A DNA stretch of 37,802 nt from Acidobacteriota bacterium (GCA_028872955.1 JAGWNX010000031.1:1-37802); one strand, 5' to 3'; positions 23,128 through 31,189 are shown, counted from the first letter of the stretch. Notes: generated by a model not told the origin, from the sequence alone. Translations and numbers: made by a program.

Positions 23128-26100
23128 TTAGAACTCCGCACGCAGGCCCAGCTGGATCTGCCGCTCGCGCAGCTGCTCGGTTGCGGCGGCGGTAGGCGAG
23201 CCAAAGGGCAGGGTGTTCAGCCCCTCGCTGGCGATGGCCGCAGCGTCCTGGAAGAGGAGTGGCGTGACGCCGTTGGTGACCGGCCCCAGTAAAAACGCGC
23301 GCGTGGTGACGCTGGAGAGATTGACGCGATTGGTGAGGTTGTACGCCTCGGCGATGCCGCGCAGCCGCAGATGGTCGCCGAGTGGCACGATGCGGCTGAC
23401 ACGCAGATCGAGGTTCAGCCGGTCGGGCAGGCGCAGCGTGTTGCGTCCAACGGTGGGCAGGTACTGCGCGCCGCCGGAGCCGTTGATGCTCTCGTGGCCG
23501 CCGCTGAGCCGCGTGCCACCAAAGATCATGTAGCTGTACGGACGGCCGCTCGACTCCGTAAAGACCGGTGCCACCGCCCAGCCCTGCCCCAGTGCACGCA
23601 ATAGGGGAGACGCCGTGTGCACGACCGGCTGCCACACGGCCTGCGCCACAAGGCGATGCGGCATGTTCAGGCTGGACACCCCTTTGTCATACGCAACCGA
23701 AAAAGGATCAAATTGTCCGCTGGTGCGCGGCACACCACCCTCGCTGGCTCCATAATCGAGCGCCTTAGACCAGGTCCAGCCGACGCCAAGTTCCAGCCCG
23801 CCGCGCGCACGACGCGTCACCTGCACCTGCAGGGCGTGGTAGGTGCCGTTGCCGTTGGAGACGAGGCCAGTGAGGGGGCCGTAGCTGGCGGTCACCCGCT
23901 GGCTGTACGCGGGCACGGCGAAGGTTGCGCCATCCTGCAGCCCGGGCTGGCCGCTGCCCCCGGAGATCTGAAAGGTCTTCATGGTCGTGGAGGGCAGCAG
24001 GTTGAGGTCCACCGAGTTGGTGAGCTGGCGCTCCAGCGCGCCGGCGTACCGCAGGGTGGCCACGACGCCACCACCCAGCTGCCGCTCCACGCTGAGCGTT
24101 GCCTGCTGCACCATGGGCAGCCGGAAGCGCCGCGTGAAGACCACCGCCGAGCTGGTGGCCTGCACCGCTGCCGGAGGCTGCGCCACGTAGTCGCAGCCGT
24201 AGCCGAAGCCCTGGCTGCTGACCTGCGGACAATTGGTAACGGTTCCGGGCACAATTCGCACGTGCGACGCCGAGAGCGGCAGTGCCGTATCCACCAGGAC
24301 GCTGCGCAGGGTTACGCCGGGCAGCCTGCCGTAAAACTGGCCATAGCCCACGCGCACCACACCGCCACCCACACCAAAGGGCTGCCACGCCAGGCCGATG
24401 CGCCCGGCCAGGTTGTTGCGATCCTCAGGAAAGATGCTGGTCGCACCGACCGTGCCGAAGACGGCGTCCAGGTAGCCGTTGGGTTGCTGGGGCAGCGGCA
24501 GCAGCTGGTACTCGTAACGGGCGCCGCCGTCGAGCGTGAGCCCGGGCCGAAGCCGCCAGCTCTGCTGCACAAAGCCCGCCCACTGCTGGGTGCGGAACTC
24601 AACCACCTGCTGGCCAAAGCTCTGCGCAAAGGTGCGGAAGCAGAAGTCATGCACGGCGGCGGTGATGGAGGGGCAACCGCCGTTCGGATACGCGTGCGCG
24701 TCGTAGGTGTAGTCCGTGATCCAGTCCACCAGCCCGCCCGCACGGCCTTTGGTAAAGCCGCTGTCGTAGTGGAACGAGCCGTACCTGCTGCTGAGGGCGT
24801 CGATCCGGTCCACGGCCAGGCTGGCGGTGCCGCCCAGTTGCAGCACGTGGCGGCCGTGCGTCCAGGTCAGCAGCTCGGAGACCTCGCCGCGGCGCTCGTC
24901 CGGATAGGCCGCGCGGCTGAGTGCAGCGGGCGTGCCGAAGCTGAAGCCATACGGGCCGATGGCCACCTCGGGCGCCTGGCCGTCCGGGCCGATGCCGGGC
25001 TCCTGCGGCAGCGAGGGCTGCGCGGTCTCATACTGCAGGTCGTGGCCCGCCATGAGTCGCAGCTCGTTGCTCCAGTGGCTGCCGGGGGTCCACAGCCAGC
25101 GCGCCTGCGCACTATCGATCTGCGCAAAGCTGTTGCCCAGGCTGGCACGGCCACGGTCGACCACCGGGCCGCTGCGACCCGCACCGGGGCCAGACATGCG
25201 CACGCGGTTGTACTCCGCGCTGAGGTGTTGCGTGGCGGCGGCGCGCCAGTCCAGCTTGAGGAAGTGAATGGTCTGGTCCTGCCGACGGGGCGTGCTGCCG
25301 GTCAGGCTGCTCAGGTAGTTGAGCGCCGTGTTGCGCTGAGCCAGGCTCACGCCGCGGTTGGCCAGCAGCGCACTCTGCGTCGCGGTCAACTGGTAGAAGA
25401 GCGGGTTCGCCGGCGAGGAGATCGCAGGCTCGTTATGTCGCAGAACATCCAGCGTGTAGAAGCCATAGAGCCGGTCGCGCCAGAGCGGGCCACCCACGCT
25501 GCCGCCAAACTGCTGGCGCACATCCAGCGGCTGCACCACGCCGCTGCCCACCACGCCATCGGTGTACGTGGTGGCGATCGCGTAGGGATTGCGTGCAGCC
25601 AGAGCGCTGTTGCGATTGAGGTAGAACAGGCTGCCGTGTACCTGTCTGCCACCACTGCGGGAGACGGCCGTGATGGAGCCGCCCGCGCCCAGGCCGTAGA
25701 GGGCGGAGTAGCTCCGCGTGCCAACGCGAGCCTGACGCACGGCCTCCCGCGCAAAGGTATAGGCGGCACCGGCGCGCCGCTCGGTACCACCGCCCAGGCC
25801 ACCGTCGCCCTGTCTGCCTGCCAGTCCGGACTCGCGATCAGCCTCAGCCTCGCTACCGGCCTCCTGCCCGGCGCCGAGCTGGACCGCGCTGAAGCTCTGG
25901 TCGGCGCTGCCACCGTCGATGCTGGTGGCGGTCTGCACGGCGGGCAGGGCGCGCAGACTGACGGCTCCAGCGTCGTCAGTGGACTGCGCCGAGCCCGAAA
26001 GCACGCCCGCCAGCGTGGCCCAATTGCCCTGGCCCGCGGGCAGGTCGGCAATCTTCGTGGCGTCGAGCGTCGTCTGGGCGGCGACTGCGGCGGCCTGCGG

Positions 26101-26508
26101 TGGGGTACGTGGGACCGGCGGGCGCAGGACACCCTGCACCTCGGTGACCTCCGCGGCGGCCAGTTCTGCCTGCAGCAGCAGCTCGCCCGGGGCACCTGTG
26201 ATGCGCACAAGATACTCGCCCGGTGCCAGGTGCGGCAGCAGGAACTCGCCGTGCCTGCCGGTCAGGCCCAGGGTATGCTCGCCGGTGGCCAGGCTCGTGG
26301 CATCCACGATTGCGCCGGTCACCATGCGGCCCGAGGGCTCGGTTGCGTAGCCCGCCAGCGCTCCATCAACGGCAGACTGTGCAGCCACGTGCTGCGTGCC
26401 TGCCAGCAGCAGCACGCACGGCAGCCACACATACGTCCGCGGCAGGCTGCCACCGGACGCACCTCTGCAGGCGCCACTGCGCCATAGCCAGCCCATCACT
26501 CCATGCAC
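23128..26508 (-). CDS. TonB-dependent receptor-like outer-membrane protein with carboxypeptidase-regulatory-like domain
   Basis: About 1126-aa outer-membrane protein of the Oar-like/TonB-receptor type common in Acidobacteriota. A signal peptide (hydrophobic VWLPCVLLLAGTQHVAA) is followed by a CarboxypepD_reg-like beta sandwich (about 55-105; MVTGAIVDATSLATG and LLPHLAPGEYLVRITG), a plug-like segment (LDATKIADLPAGQGNW, VSLRALPAVQTATSIDGGSAD and YSALYGLGAGGSITAVSRSGG) and a long run of barrel strands ending QIQLGLRAEF, with a terminal Phe typical of outer-membrane proteins. No clear TonB box is seen. The GTG at 26508 is chosen because GGAG lies six bases upstream; the ATG at 26496 is an alternative. 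Expected role is uptake of a large substrate, perhaps carbohydrate, but no substrate genes are adjacent. Confidence 0.88.
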   Translation of the reverse strand: MHGVMGWLWRSGACRGASGGSLPRTYVWLPCVLLLAGTQHVAAQSAVDGALAGYATEPSGRMVTGAIVDATSLATGEHTLGLTGRHGEFLLPHLAPGEYLVRITGAPGELLLQAELAAAEVTEVQGVLRPPVPRTPPQAAAVAAQTTLDATKIADLPAGQGNWATLAGVLSGSAQSTDDAGAVSLRALPAVQTATSIDGGSADQSFSAVQLGAGQEAGSEAEADRESGLAGRQGDGGLGGGTERRAGAAYTFAREAVRQARVGTRSYSALYGLGAGGSITAVSRSGGRQVHGSLFYLNRNSALAARNPYAIATTYTDGVVGSGVVQPLDVRQQFGGSVGGPLWRDRLYGFYTLDVLRHNEPAISSPANPLFYQLTATQSALLANRGVSLAQRNTALNYLSSLTGSTPRRQDQTIHFLKLDWRAAATQHLSAEYNRVRMSGPGAGRSGPVVDRGRASLGNSFAQIDSAQARWLWTPGSHWSNELRLMAGHDLQYETAQPSLPQEPGIGPDGQAPEVAIGPYGFSFGTPAALSRAAYPDERRGEVSELLTWTHGRHVLQLGGTASLAVDRIDALSSRYGSFHYDSGFTKGRAGGLVDWITDYTYDAHAYPNGGCPSITAAVHDFCFRTFAQSFGQQVVEFRTQQWAGFVQQSWRLRPGLTLDGGARYEYQLLPLPQQPNGYLDAVFGTVGATSIFPEDRNNLAGRIGLAWQPFGVGGGVVRVGYGQFYGRLPGVTLRSVLVDTALPLSASHVRIVPGTVTNCPQVSSQGFGYGCDYVAQPPAAVQATSSAVVFTRRFRLPMVQQATLSVERQLGGGVVATLRYAGALERQLTNSVDLNLLPSTTMKTFQISGGSGQPGLQDGATFAVPAYSQRVTASYGPLTGLVSNGNGTYHALQVQVTRRARGGLELGVGWTWSKALDYGASEGGVPRTSGQFDPFSVAYDKGVSSLNMPHRLVAQAVWQPVVHTASPLLRALGQGWAVAPVFTESSGRPYSYMIFGGTRLSGGHESINGSGGAQYLPTVGRNTLRLPDRLNLDLRVSRIVPLGDHLRLRGIAEAYNLTNRVNLSSVTTRAFLLGPVTNGVTPLLFQDAAAIASEGLNTLPFGSPTAAATEQLRERQIQLGLRAEF

Positions 26509-26633
26509 CGCAAGCTCCGCGTAATAAGGCGATAACCAGGAGGATCGTTCGCACAATCCGCTGCAGACAGCGCAAACGGCGCCGCCACAGCACAGCAAGA
26601 CTAGCAGAGTTGGCCGAAGCTGACGGGCCCCAC

Positions 26634-26662
26634 AAAAAAAGCGGCAGCGCAAGGCCGCCGCT
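26634..26662 (-). terminator. Orphan intrinsic terminator on the minus strand
   Basis: On the minus strand AGCGGC (26662-26657) pairs with GCCGCT (26645-26640), extended inward by GC/GC past one mismatch to give about nine stem positions and a 5-base loop, then followed by seven T residues (26640-26634). This is a textbook Rho-independent terminator. It lies 126 bases upstream of the receptor start and 155 bases from the divergent obgE start, with no minus-strand coding gene feeding into it. Confidence 0.75.
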
Positions 26663-26798
26663 CTGATGTACCGCACCGAAAGGAAACGAGAGCCTGCAGG
26701 TTGCCGACACGCCTCGATTCCGCGCTGGTGTATACCGCAAACGCATGGTCGCAGCGTTGGCGACAGATGAGGGTCAGCCTGCTGGCGAGGTTGTTTCC

Positions 26799-26815
26799 GC
26801 TACACTGGTAGAAGC
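26799..26815 (+). promoter_or_regulatory. obgE -10-like hairpin motif
   Basis: GCTACACTGGTAGAAGC lies directly before the obgE ATG (26817). TACACT could be a -10 box, leaving almost no leader, and CTAC/GTAG can pair. The same motif recurs before rsfS (29454-29472) and cobO (30589-30607). Confidence 0.45.
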
Positions 26816-26816
26816 G

Positions 26817-27938
26817 ATGTTTATTGATGAAGCAAGAATCCGCGTGAAGGCCGGAGACGGCGGCAACGGCTGTATGGCCTTTCGCCGGGAGAAGTTCGTG
26901 CCGCGCGGCGGCCCCTCTGGCGGCGACGGCGGCCACGGCGGCGACATCCTGATGGCGTCGTCGCTCTCGCACAACACGCTGGTGCACTTCCGCTTCAACC
27001 CGGAGCACAAGTCTCAGCGTGGCGGCCACGGCCTTGGCTCCAACATGTCTGGCCAGACCGCCCCAAACATTACCCTGCAGGTGCCCGTAGGCACGCTGCT
27101 GTTCGACGACGACACCGGCGAGCTGGTGCACGACTTTGCCACGCCCAACGACACCATTGTGATTGCTCGCGGCGGACAGGGCGGGCGCGGCAACCAGCAC
27201 TTTGCCACCTCCACCCACCAGGCCCCCCGCGAACATGAACTGGGCCGCCCGGGCGAGGAGCGCAACTACCGGCTGGAGCTGCGGCTGCTGGCAGATGTCG
27301 GCCTGGTCGGCTACCCGAACGTCGGCAAGTCCACCCTGATCTCGCGACTCTCGGCCGCTCGACCCAAGATCGCCAACTATGCCTTCACTACGCTGCAGCC
27401 TAACCTGGGCGTGGTGCAGGTGGGCGAGTTTCCGCACACGCAGTCCTTTACGATTGCGGACCTGCCCGGCCTGATTGAGGGCGCGCATCTGGGCCACGGC
27501 CTGGGCATTCAGTTTTTGAAGCACATCGAGCGCACCAGCGTCATCGTCCACCTGGTGGATGTGTCGGACTCGCCGATCCAGAGTGAGACCAACGACCGCA
27601 GTGATCCGGTGCAGGACTTCAAGCTGATCACGCAGGAGTTGGAGTCCTTTGACCCCGAGCTGCCGAAGCGGCCCACGCTGATTGTGGCGGCCAAGGCCGA
27701 CGTAGCCAACCCGGAGAAGCTGAAGAAACTGGCGACGTATGCCAAGCGCCGCAAGCTTCCTTTCTTTGCCATCTCGGCCGTTACGGGCGAAGGGATCGAG
27801 CCCCTGAAGTATGCCATTGCCGAGATGGTGGCCAAGTATCGCCCGGAGCCGGTTGCCGTGCCAGCCACGACGGAGAAGGTGAAGATCAAGCGGGCCTACC
27901 CGCCGCCGCGTCCGAACGCGCGGGGCCGCTCGTTCTAG
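26817..27938 (+). CDS. obgE: Ribosome-assembly GTPase ObgE/CgtA
   Basis: 373-aa essential GTPase of 50S subunit assembly and stress control. The Gly-rich Obg fold occupies 1-158 ([38 protein letters not shown]). The G domain has G1 GYPNVGKST (165-173), the switch segment [12 protein letters not shown]3 DLPGL (215-219) and G5 ISAVTGEG (319-326). The G4 specificity motif, normally NKxD, reads AAKAD (291-295), so the guanine-contacting Asn is replaced. The C-terminus is a short basic tail with no OCT domain. The ATG at 26817 begins the conserved Obg fold; an extension to 26745 is unsupported. It opens the obgE, outer-membrane protein, nadD, rsfS, rlmH, cobO run. Confidence 0.96.
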   Translation: MFIDEARIRVKAGDGGNGCMAFRREKFVPRGGPSGGDGGHGGDILMASSLSHNTLVHFRFNPEHKSQRGGHGLGSNMSGQTAPNITLQVPVGTLLFDDDTGELVHDFATPNDTIVIARGGQGGRGNQHFATSTHQAPREHELGRPGEERNYRLELRLLADVGLVGYPNVGKSTLISRLSAARPKIANYAFTTLQPNLGVVQVGEFPHTQSFTIADLPGLIEGAHLGHGLGIQFLKHIERTSVIVHLVDVSDSPIQSETNDRSDPVQDFKLITQELESFDPELPKRPTLIVAAKADVANPEKLKKLATYAKRRKLPFFAISAVTGEGIEPLKYAIAEMVAKYRPEPVAVPATTEKVKIKRAYPPPRPNARGRSF

Positions 27939-27959
27939 CGTTGTCGCCGGGTGGATGCC

Positions 27960-28016
27960 GGCACGTGCCGAGAGGGCAGGCCGGGGGAGGAATCCGGCCG
28001 GCAGGTCGATTCTGCC
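27960..28016 (+). other. Cluster of three adjacent hairpins after obgE
   Basis: The 178-base gap between obgE and the barrel gene holds GGCACGTGCC (27960-27969), GGCCGG/CCGGCC (27979-27984 with 27994-27999, 9-base loop) and GGCAG/CTGCC (28000-28004 with 28012-28016, 7-base loop). No T run follows, so a terminator is not clear. The rest of the gap contains a weaker GTCCG/CGGAC stem (28065-28083) and the Shine-Dalgarno of the next gene. Confidence 0.4.
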
Positions 28017-28116
28017 CCCTGGACGGCACGCCTGCACGGCAATTGTTCGATAGACTTCTAACAGGTCCGAGCACGGTGCGGACAGGTTTTACCTTTTCTT
28101 CAAGGATCACTCACGC

Positions 28117-28800
28117 ATGAAGCTTCGCTTTCTCGCCGCTGCCGCCACCCTTGCACTTGCGGCCCATGCCGCCTACGCTCAGCAGACGGGTGAGGCCTCC
28201 AGCAGCCAGTCCAGCACGGCGTCGCCCGCTGCCAGCGCGCCCGCCCAGGTCAGCTCCGCCACGCCAACGGAGCGCGCGCCCTACAAAGGTGGACTGTACC
28301 TGAATCCATACGCGGTGCGGATTTCCAATACCGTGGCCGATACCGGTACCTTTGCCTTTCTGGGATCCGGCAACAAGTCCGCCGTCTTCTACGGTGTTAC
28401 CTTCGGTGGCTACTATGACTTCGCCGAGGCTGGTAAGCTGCACGCCGGTCTCGAGGTTCGCGATAGCCTGGCGCACGGCCACAGCGCCTCCATCAACAGC
28501 TTCCTGGTGGGCGCACGCGTGAGCGGACAGGCCTTCAGCCGCCCCATCAAGCCCTACGCACTGATTGCGGTGGGTGCAGGCACAACGCGCTCGGCCACCA
28601 ATCCGGTTCACATTACGCGGTTGCAGTACGGCGTGTATGCGGGTGCAGATTACCCGCTGAACCGGCACTTTGACTGGCGCACCTTTGAGGTGGGCTACGG
28701 CAGCGTGACCACCGTAAGCAACGACACCGTAGGCGGCACGGCCAGCATCCCGGCCTCCACGGCGATCTCGTTCACCACAGGCTTCGTCATCCGCTACTAG
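28117..28800 (+). CDS. Small outer-membrane beta-barrel protein
   Basis: 227-aa exported protein. The signal peptide MKLRFLAAAATLALAAHAAYA is followed by a Ser/Ala/Thr-rich linker (about 22-55) and then alternating strands with aromatic girdles: GGLYLNPYAVRISNTV, SAVFYGVTFGGYYDFA, KLHAGLEVRDSL, SFLVGARVSG, KPYALIAVGAGTTRS, LQYGVYAGADYPL and a last strand AISFTTGFVIRY ending in Tyr, as in eight-stranded OmpX/OmpA-like barrels. No function is evident. AAGGA lies ten bases before the ATG. It is followed 21 bases later by nadD, but its insertion between obgE and nadD looks like a lineage-specific addition to the conserved cluster. Confidence 0.8.
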   Translation: MKLRFLAAAATLALAAHAAYAQQTGEASSSQSSTASPAASAPAQVSSATPTERAPYKGGLYLNPYAVRISNTVADTGTFAFLGSGNKSAVFYGVTFGGYYDFAEAGKLHAGLEVRDSLAHGHSASINSFLVGARVSGQAFSRPIKPYALIAVGAGTTRSATNPVHITRLQYGVYAGADYPLNRHFDWRTFEVGYGSVTTVSNDTVGGTASIPASTAISFTTGFVIRY

Positions 28801-28821
28801 CGGCGGCAGGGTGAGCCAGCC

Positions 28822-29427
28822 ATGCGCCTCGCTCTCTTCGGCGGCAGCTTCGATCCGATCCATCGCGGCCACCTTGCCCTTGCGCGAGCCGCAGCCGACG
28901 CCTTTAGCCTCGACACGGTGCTGTTTGCCCCGGTGGGCTGGCAGCCCTTGAAGCACGGCGCCGGGGCAGCGCCATACCATGATCGTCTGGAGATGACCCG
29001 GCTGGCCCTGCAGGACGCCGCCGACCCGCGCTTTCTGCTCTCCACCCTGGACGCGCCACGTGTCGACGGTCAGCCCAACTACACCGCCGATACGCTGCGT
29101 GCGCTGCGCCAGTTGCACCCGGATGCGGAGCTGTTTGTGCTGATCGGGGCAGACTCGTTCCAGACGCTGCCGCAGTGGAAGGATGCCGCCATGCTGCCGG
29201 AGCTGGCCGAGTGGATTGTGGTGAGCCGGCCGGGGTTTCCGCTGCAGCCTGCCGTGCTGCACGGCCTGCCGTGGCAACCGGCGCGCGTGCATCTGCTGCC
29301 CACCGTGCATGAGGACGTGGCGGCGACCGAGCTGCGGCGACGGCTGCGCCAGGGCGACGACTGCACCGGCCTGATGGAGCCCTCCGTGCTGCAGTACATT
29401 CGACAGCACCACCTGTACCCGGCCTAG
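28822..29427 (+). CDS. nadD: Nicotinate-nucleotide adenylyltransferase
   Basis: 201-aa cytosolic enzyme that adenylates nicotinate mononucleotide to deamido-NAD in NAD synthesis. The nucleotidyltransferase signature GGSFDPIHRGH (7-17) carries the HxGH-type motif. VLFAPVGWQPLKH, ISSTEIR-equivalent VAATELRRRLRQG near residue 168-180, and LIGADSFQTLPQWKDA are family blocks. The last motif normally reads SSTxIR; here it is AATELR, conservative at the functional Thr and Arg. Length is normal. It belongs to the obgE-nadD-rsfS-rlmH neighbourhood that is widespread in bacteria. Confidence 0.95.
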   Translation: MRLALFGGSFDPIHRGHLALARAAADAFSLDTVLFAPVGWQPLKHGAGAAPYHDRLEMTRLALQDAADPRFLLSTLDAPRVDGQPNYTADTLRALRQLHPDAELFVLIGADSFQTLPQWKDAAMLPELAEWIVVSRPGFPLQPAVLHGLPWQPARVHLLPTVHEDVAATELRRRLRQGDDCTGLMEPSVLQYIRQHHLYPA

Positions 29428-29453
29428 CTGCTGGCAACGGCAGCCCCAAACCC

Positions 29454-29472
29454 GCTACCATACGGTAGAAGC
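29454..29472 (+). promoter_or_regulatory. rsfS -10-like hairpin motif
   Basis: GCTACCATACGGTAGAAGC, 15 bases before the rsfS ATG. TACCAT may be a -10 box; CTACC and GGTAG are complementary across a 4-base loop. It is followed by a good Shine-Dalgarno (AAGGAG, four bases before ATG). It shares the GCTAC...GGTAGAAGC pattern with the obgE element. Confidence 0.45.
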
Positions 29473-29487
29473 TAATCAAGGAGCATC

Positions 29488-30081
29488 ATGCCCTCCCTCG
29501 AGACGAACCAGTTGCTGCTTGCCGCTGCCGCCGCCTGTGAAGATAAAAAGGCCGAAGACATTCGTATTTTGAAGCTGGACCCCGCCGAGAGCGGCCTGGC
29601 CGATTACTTCCTGATCTGCAACGGCACCAACGACCGCCAGAACCTGGCCATCACGGACGAGATCGAGCTGCGGCTCAAGCGCGACTTTGGCGTGTACCCG
29701 AACTCGGTGGAGGGGCGTCGCCAGGGCGAGTGGATTTTGATGGATTATGTGGACTTTATCGTCCACGTCTTCTCTGCCGAGAAGCGCGCCTTCTATGGGC
29801 TGGAGCGGCTGCGCAAGTCGGCCACCTCACTCTCGGTCGCCGATCTGAATGCGGAGCTGAAGGCGACGATTGCCGCCACGCGCGCCAAAAAGTCGACCGC
29901 GAAGAAGGCAGCTGCCAAGAAAGCAGCTGCAAAGAAAGCCCCTGAAAAGAAGGCAGCCGCGAAGAAGGCCGCAGCAAAGAAGTCGACCCCGGCAGCAGCA
30001 AAGAAGGCCCCCGCTCGTAAGCCTGCGGCCAAGAAGGCCGTTGCGAGGAAGCCGAAGAAGGCTGCTGCATCCAAACCGTAG
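29488..30081 (+). CDS. rsfS: Ribosomal silencing factor RsfS with lysine/alanine-rich tail
   Basis: 197-aa protein. Residues 1 to about 118 are a complete RsfS/Iojap domain, which binds uL14 on the 50S subunit and blocks subunit joining: ADYFLICNGTNDRQNLAITDEIELRLKRDFG, then EGRRQGEWILMDYVDFIVHVFSAEKRAFYGLERL. From residue 131 to the end the sequence is a low-complexity tail of repeated AAAKK/AAKKA units containing 23 Lys and 27 Ala among 67 residues and only one acidic residue, like the C-terminal domain of histone H1 or bacterial H1-like proteins. Ordinary RsfS proteins are about 105-130 aa, so the tail is extra. It is in frame with no sign of frameshift. It is followed 21 bases later by rlmH. 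Confidence 0.93.
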   Translation: MPSLETNQLLLAAAAACEDKKAEDIRILKLDPAESGLADYFLICNGTNDRQNLAITDEIELRLKRDFGVYPNSVEGRRQGEWILMDYVDFIVHVFSAEKRAFYGLERLRKSATSLSVADLNAELKATIAATRAKKSTAKKAAAKKAAAKKAPEKKAAAKKAAAKKSTPAAAKKAPARKPAAKKAVARKPKKAAASKP

Positions 30082-30102
30082 GCGCACTGCTGCACTCTGC
30101 CG

Positions 30103-30558
30103 ATGAAGATCACACTGGCCGCAGTCGTACCTCGCTCGTCCCGTGCCAAGGGCCAGGCGGTCGAGGCGATGATCGATGACTTTCTGACGCGCGCATCACG
30201 TACCATCCCCGCAGCGACGCAGCTGTTTGAGACCGAGGCTGCGCTGCTGGAGTCGCTGGCGACAGCACCGGGGCGCACGCGGGCGACGGCGATGTTGCTG
30301 GACAGCCGCGGACAGATGATGACCAGCGAGGAGTTTGCCGCGCGTCTGGGGCGGTTGCGCGATGAAGGCACCCAGCGGCTGGTGCTGGCCATTGGCCCGG
30401 CGGATGGCTGGTCGGCAGCGGCCCGCGCGCAGGCCACCCAGATGCTTTCGCTCGGACGCATCACCCTGCCGCATCAACTGGCACGGCTGGTGCTGGCCGA
30501 GCAGATCTACCGCGCCACCGCGATCCTCTCCGGGCATCCTTACCACGCCGGGCACTAG
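30103..30558 (+). CDS. rlmH: 23S rRNA (pseudouridine1915-N3)-methyltransferase RlmH
   Basis: 151-aa SPOUT methyltransferase that methylates pseudouridine 1915 in helix 69 of 23S rRNA. The conserved blocks are LLDSRGQMMTSEEFAARL (about 65-82), LAIGPADGW (the IGG.xG SAM-binding turn, here IGP) and the knotted C-terminal segment SLGRITLPHQLARLVLAEQIYRATAILSGHPYHAGH. The last residues replace the more common YHK/YHR ending with YHAGH. Length is normal. The ATG at 30103 starts MKITLAAVVP as in the family. It is co-directional with rsfS and both act on the large ribosomal subunit. Confidence 0.94.
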   Translation: MKITLAAVVPRSSRAKGQAVEAMIDDFLTRASRTIPAATQLFETEAALLESLATAPGRTRATAMLLDSRGQMMTSEEFAARLGRLRDEGTQRLVLAIGPADGWSAAARAQATQMLSLGRITLPHQLARLVLAEQIYRATAILSGHPYHAGH

Positions 30559-30588
30559 CGACGCGGGCGCGGCGCCGAGCCCGCAACT

Positions 30589-30607
30589 GCTACCATCGAA
30601 GGTAAGC
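30589..30607 (+). promoter_or_regulatory. cobO -10-like motif
   Basis: GCTACCATCGAAGGTAAGC directly precedes the cobO ATG at 30611. TACCAT could be a -10 box, with TACC and GGTA complementary. It is a looser copy of the obgE and rsfS elements. Confidence 0.4.
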
Positions 30608-30610
30608 CCT

Positions 30611-31189
30611 ATGACTGACTCCACTCCCTCCTCCTCCGCACGACGTGGTCTGATTGTGATCAACACCGGCCCCGGCAAGGGCAAGACGACTGCCGCGCTG
30701 GGCACGGCCATCCGCGCCGCCGGCAATGGGATGCGGGTGCTGATTCTGCAGTTTCTCAAGGGCTCCTGGCACTACGGTGAGCTGGACGCCATTCAGGCGC
30801 TGGGCACCGCGCTGGGTTCGGCCGAAGACCCCAGCATCGTGATTCGGCAGCTGGGGCGCGGCTTCGTCAAGGTAGGTGGCGCAGAGACCGACCCCGAGGA
30901 CCTGCGCATGGTCGAAGAGGCCTGGGAAGAGTCTGCCAAGGCGATCCTCTCCGGCGAGTGGGACCTGGTCGTGCTGGATGAGATCAACTACGCGATCGGC
31001 TACAAGATGCTGGACGCGGCCAAGGTGGCAGAGGTGCTGGCACGCAAGCCTGAGATGACGCACGTCATTCTGACCGGGCGCAACGCCCACCCCACGCTGG
31101 TGGAGATGGCCGACACGGTGACCGAGATGCGCGAGGTGAAGCACGCCTACCAGAAGGGCATCCTTGCACAACGCGGTATCGAGTATTGA
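30611..31189 (+). CDS. cobO: Cob(I)alamin adenosyltransferase, CobO/BtuR type
   Basis: 192-aa enzyme that attaches the adenosyl group to cobalamin or its precursors. The P-loop NTGPGKGKTTAALG (18-31) is the CobA/CobO form that binds ATP in reverse orientation. Family blocks are VLILQFLKGSWHYGE, DLVVLDEINYAIGYKML, THVILTGRNAHPTLVEMADTVTEMREVKHAYQKGILAQRGIEY. Length matches CobO. The ATG at 30611 begins the protein; a longer frame back to 30335 overlaps rlmH and has no family similarity. No other cobalamin genes are in the window, so it may serve salvage of imported cobinamide or cobalamin. Confidence 0.95.
   Translation: MTDSTPSSSARRGLIVINTGPGKGKTTAALGTAIRAAGNGMRVLILQFLKGSWHYGELDAIQALGTALGSAEDPSIVIRQLGRGFVKVGGAETDPEDLRMVEEAWEESAKAILSGEWDLVVLDEINYAIGYKMLDAAKVAEVLARKPEMTHVILTGRNAHPTLVEMADTVTEMREVKHAYQKGILAQRGIEY

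Larger units (their letters stand above)
26509..26816. other. 308-base gap between divergent TonB-type receptor and obgE genes
   Basis: No convincing protein gene is seen. The gap holds the minus-strand leader of the receptor, a strong intrinsic terminator reading leftward (26634-26662), and at its right end the obgE -10-like hairpin (26799-26815). A terminator with no minus-strand gene upstream of it suggests either an attenuator in the receptor leader or a small RNA made from roughly 26735 to 26634. Confidence 0.5.

Noticed and set aside
23617..26487. Very long plus-strand open frame opposite the TonB-type receptor gene
   Set aside because: It is the antisense shadow of a GC-rich coding gene; the translation is His/Arg/Ala-rich with no domain, signal peptide or ribosome-binding site. 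The minus-strand protein has a full receptor architecture.
28000..28016. tRNA-like T arm (5-bp stem, 7-base loop) after obgE
   Set aside because: No acceptor stem, D arm or anticodon arm can be placed around it, and the loop starts GTCG rather than TTCR.
26601..28037. Long minus-strand open frame opposite obgE
   Set aside because: ObgE on the plus strand has all GTPase motifs. The antisense frame lacks motifs and has a composition typical of shadows.
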